Assembly (NCBI RefSeq): GCF_963662255.1
Contig: NW_026912161.1
Location: forward strand, 124,001-188,000
Direction: 5' to 3'
Length of the DNA stretch: 64,000 bases
From: Cinclus cinclus
Lineage: Eukaryota > Chordata > Aves > Passeriformes > Cinclidae
The first letter of the stretch is position 1. Each line of letters starts with the position of its first letter. Both the position numbers and the translations under genes were made by a program. Under the pieces are notes generated by a model. It was not told the origin of the DNA, did not search any database, and saw only the letters and a list, made by a program, of their open reading frames with translations. Shown here piece after piece: positions 62,061 through 64,000 of the stretch.

Positions 62061-63439
62061 CAGCGTGCTAGGCTCTGTTTCACAGCACCCTGGAGAACAC
62101 GCCCTTGAAGAATGCCCTCTCTGCTCCGCAAAAGCTCTGCCACAGTGAAGGTGGAAGAAGCAGCCTGTGGCCACGGGCAGAGCTGGTCAACAGCTGCGCC
62201 TAACTTGCCCAAGCTGCGAGAGCATTCTCAGCCGAGTTCTGCTTTGACAGAGCTATTGCTGAACTTTTGCAGCCCCGGAGGCTGCTGAAACCAAGGCTGT
62301 GTTCTGCCTCTTCATTCTTGCCTTCCTGTGCTCCAGCGAGAAGTGAAGCTCTGGCACGGCATTCAGCTTTGCCGCCTCTCTGCACGGAAAGCACTAGACA
62401 GAACTAGCGTGCTTCGTGCATGCTCTCTCCTCGCTTTTATGGTCACTGCTCTGCTTTTTGCTTGGCAGCGTTCCAAGGGTCCACGGCATACCTCTTGCAC
62501 AGCGAGAGGTGGCCGGCGAGGAATACTTGCTGGCTTAAGTCGTTCCATGCTCAAGGCATTCATCAGAGCAACACCATGGGGGAAAAGAGGGGGGAACATT
62601 GCAGGACAAATTTCTATGCTGGAACAGGATTGTCTGCGAGACAGCTCTCCGCAGCGCTAGTATTTGGCCAGGCTGAAATCAGCGCCACGGGAAGCCAATC
62701 TGACAAGCGGAGTGCAACGAGCGCGGCGATATGGGGCCACTTGGCAGGTGGCCGAAGAAAGACGGCTGCCCCGCGAATGGGGTGCCAGAAGGCAAGTTTC
62801 AGCAGGGCGTTGCGGGCGAGCTTAATGTGTAGCCGCAGTTGTTCTAGGCGAGATTGTAGCCGAGAAGCTTTCCGTCTCCATTCACGAGACAAGAAAAGCA
62901 GAACGCAATGGTCTAGAGGGTTGAGAAGAAAAGTGCTCGTAGCGAGCTCGTTGCGGCAGAAGCGAAAGCCAGGAGCAGCGTGCTCGCTGCGAGAAGTAGA
63001 CGGCGCTTCGCCTCCTTGGGAAGGAAATGGCGTCTGGGCACGAACGGCAGCCAGCGAAGCTTCAGAACAGCAGGCTGTTCTGCTCAGCGTGCGAGCCTGA
63101 AGTGAGTGGCAAGGGCTAAGGGGACAGTTCCAAGGCATCTAGCTTTCCTGCCTGCAATGCCATTTCTACCCTGCTGTGGAAAACATTGTCCTTTGCCCTT
63201 CTGCTCCGAGAGGCAGAGAGCACCTCGGCAGACGCAGTGCAGAGGGAAAGGACACAGTATCCGAGGGAGCGTGGCGCCGCTTAGGCGGGCAAAGCAGAAA
63301 GGTGCCGCCCGGCACTGGCTTTGACTCCCTGAGCTTCCTTGCTAGGACAGCAGCTGCCGAAAGCTGGCAACTAGGCTGCCAGAGTGCAGAATGTCGGCGG
63401 TCTGGCACGCCTGCTTGCCGAAAGCCAGGATCAGCGAGA
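62061..63439. repeat. Monomer unit 46
   Basis: As unit 45. Confidence 0.95.
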
Positions 63440-64000
63440 CAGCGTGCTAGGCTCTGTTTCACAGCACCCTGGAGAACACGCCCTTGAAGAATGCCCTCTC
63501 TGCTCCGCAAAAGCTCTGCCACAGTGAAGGTGGAAGAAGCAGCCTGTGGCCACGGGCAGAGCTGGTCAACAGCTGCGCCTAACTTGCCCAAGCTGCGAGA
63601 GCATTCTCAGCCGAGTTCTGCTTTGACAGAGCTATTGCTGAACTTTTGCAGCCCCGGAGGCTGCTGAAACCAAGGCTGTGTTCTGCCTCTTCATTCTTGC
63701 CTTCCTGTGCTCCAGCGAGAAGTGAAGCTCTGGCACGGCATTCAGCTTTGCCGCCTCTCTGCACGGAAAGCACTAGACAGAACTAGTGTGCTTCGTGCAT
63801 GCTCTCTCCTCGCTTTTATGGTCACTGCTCTGCTTTTTGCTTGGCAGCGTTCCAAGGGTCCACGGCATACCTCTTGCACAGCGAGAGGTGGCCGGCGAGG
63901 AATACTTGCTGGCTTAAGTCGTTCCATGCTCCAGGCATTCATCAGAGCAACACCATGGGGGAAAAGAGGGGGGAACATTGCAGGACAAATTTCTATGCTG
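63440..64000. repeat. Monomer unit 47 (partial, first 561 bases)
   Basis: Has 493C and 348T. Cut by the window end, so the array continues to the right. Confidence 0.95.

Larger units (their letters stand above)
56544..63439. repeat. Five-unit block, units 42-46, related to units 32-37
   Basis: Units 42 and 43 equal 32 and 33. Unit 44 shares the 1041 insertion and 1295C with 34 and 35. Units 45 and 46 share 348C and CT with 36 and 37. One insertion-bearing unit is missing relative to the other block, and 969G is added in the last two. Confidence 0.6.
1..64000. repeat. 1,379-bp tandem satellite array, 46.4 copies
   Basis: The same sequence returns every 1,379 bases with no interruption and no change of orientation, and both window ends lie inside the array. 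Exceptions in length are unit 21 (1,381 bp) and units 34, 35 and 44 (1,380 bp). Monomers are separated by only a handful of substitutions, which indicates strong recent homogenisation by unequal crossing-over or gene conversion. The monomer is not simple sequence: it is about 55% GC, CpG-rich and without an obvious short internal period. I recognise no known satellite family, transposon, rDNA spacer or multicopy gene in it. By length it belongs with long-monomer satellites or macrosatellites; whether it is centromeric, subtelomeric or interstitial cannot be seen here. Confidence 0.98.
28962..64000. repeat. Domain B: differently organised part of the same array
   Basis: All complete units here carry 1031G, which is never seen in units 1-20, and most carry 1295T (exceptions 34, 35, 39, 40, 41 and 44, which have 1295C). 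Variants common in domain A (586G, 1009C, 170G, 193G, 1069C) are absent. New variants appear: 348C, 90A, 980C, CA or CT at 1092-1093, and the one-base insertion at 1041. No three-unit phase is visible; instead neighbouring units are often identical at all scored sites, so turnover here seems to work in steps of one monomer and of larger blocks. Confidence 0.9.

Noticed and set aside
1..64000. Treating the long open frames on both strands as protein-coding genes
   Set aside because: They repeat with the monomer, overlap on opposite strands, mostly lack ATG starts, resemble no known proteins, and the antisense one is frameshifted in units 34, 35 and 44. Near-identity of copies explains their retention.
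1..64000. CRISPR array or bacterial repeat locus
   Set aside because: There are no short repeats separated by unique spacers; the repeat is 1,379 bp and directly abutting.
1..64000. Transposon or retroelement embedded in the array
   Set aside because: No terminal repeats, target-site duplications, poly-A tails or transposase/reverse-transcriptase motifs; every base is explained by the monomer period.
1..64000. Telomeric repeats or microsatellite tracts
   Set aside because: No TTAGGG-type runs or extended simple repeats; the only dinucleotide change is the single CA insertion in unit 21.

Overview
The whole 64-kb window is one uninterrupted head-to-tail tandem array. The monomer is 1,379 bp, and 46 full copies plus a 561-bp partial copy fill the window from the first base to the last. 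Monomers differ at only about 20 sites that I could score by eye, so copies are at least about 99% identical. There is no flanking unique DNA, and no recognisable protein gene, RNA gene, operon or transposon. Such an array fits a eukaryotic (macro)satellite. The host is probably an animal, and a vertebrate is my best guess, but nothing in the sequence proves the lineage. A bacterium, phage or plasmid is very unlikely.

Layout, with monomers numbered from base 1 (the phase is arbitrary). Domain A is units 1-21 (1-28961). It is a three-monomer higher-order repeat (HOR) of 4,137 bp present seven times: diagnostic bases recur every third unit. It divides into A1 (units 1-8) and A2 (units 9-21), which carry different private variants but keep the same three-unit phase. 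Unit 21 (1,381 bp) has a private CA insertion and other private bases and contains the switch to domain B. Domain B is units 22-47 (28962-64000). It has a fixed A-to-G change at monomer position 1031, mostly T at 1295, and no three-unit phase. Instead it shows runs of identical adjacent copies (22/23, 28/29, 30/31, 36/37, 40/41, 45/46) and a larger block, units 32-37, that reappears with one unit fewer as units 42-46. Three units in B (34, 35, 44) are 1,380 bp because of the same one-base net insertion.

Within each monomer GC is about 55%, and roughly 79 CpGs (my hand count in unit 1) give an observed/expected ratio near 0.75, so the array meets the classical CpG-island definition. The monomer holds several short perfect inverted repeats, clustered between positions 915 and 1094, a 19-nt purine tract, and long open frames on both strands. 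The frames stay open in nearly all copies, but near-identity of the copies explains that; they match nothing I recognise and are not called as genes. Monomer variants below are written as position plus base, relative to the most common state of each scored site: 4C, 54G, 57C, 90G, 170A, 193C, 271C, 348T, 419G, 493A, 586T, 774C, 794T, 941C, 969C, 980A, 1009A, 1034A, 1069T, 1092-1093 TA. Positions 1031 and 1295 are domain-specific (A and C in units 1-20; G and usually T in B). Variants outside these sites may have been missed.
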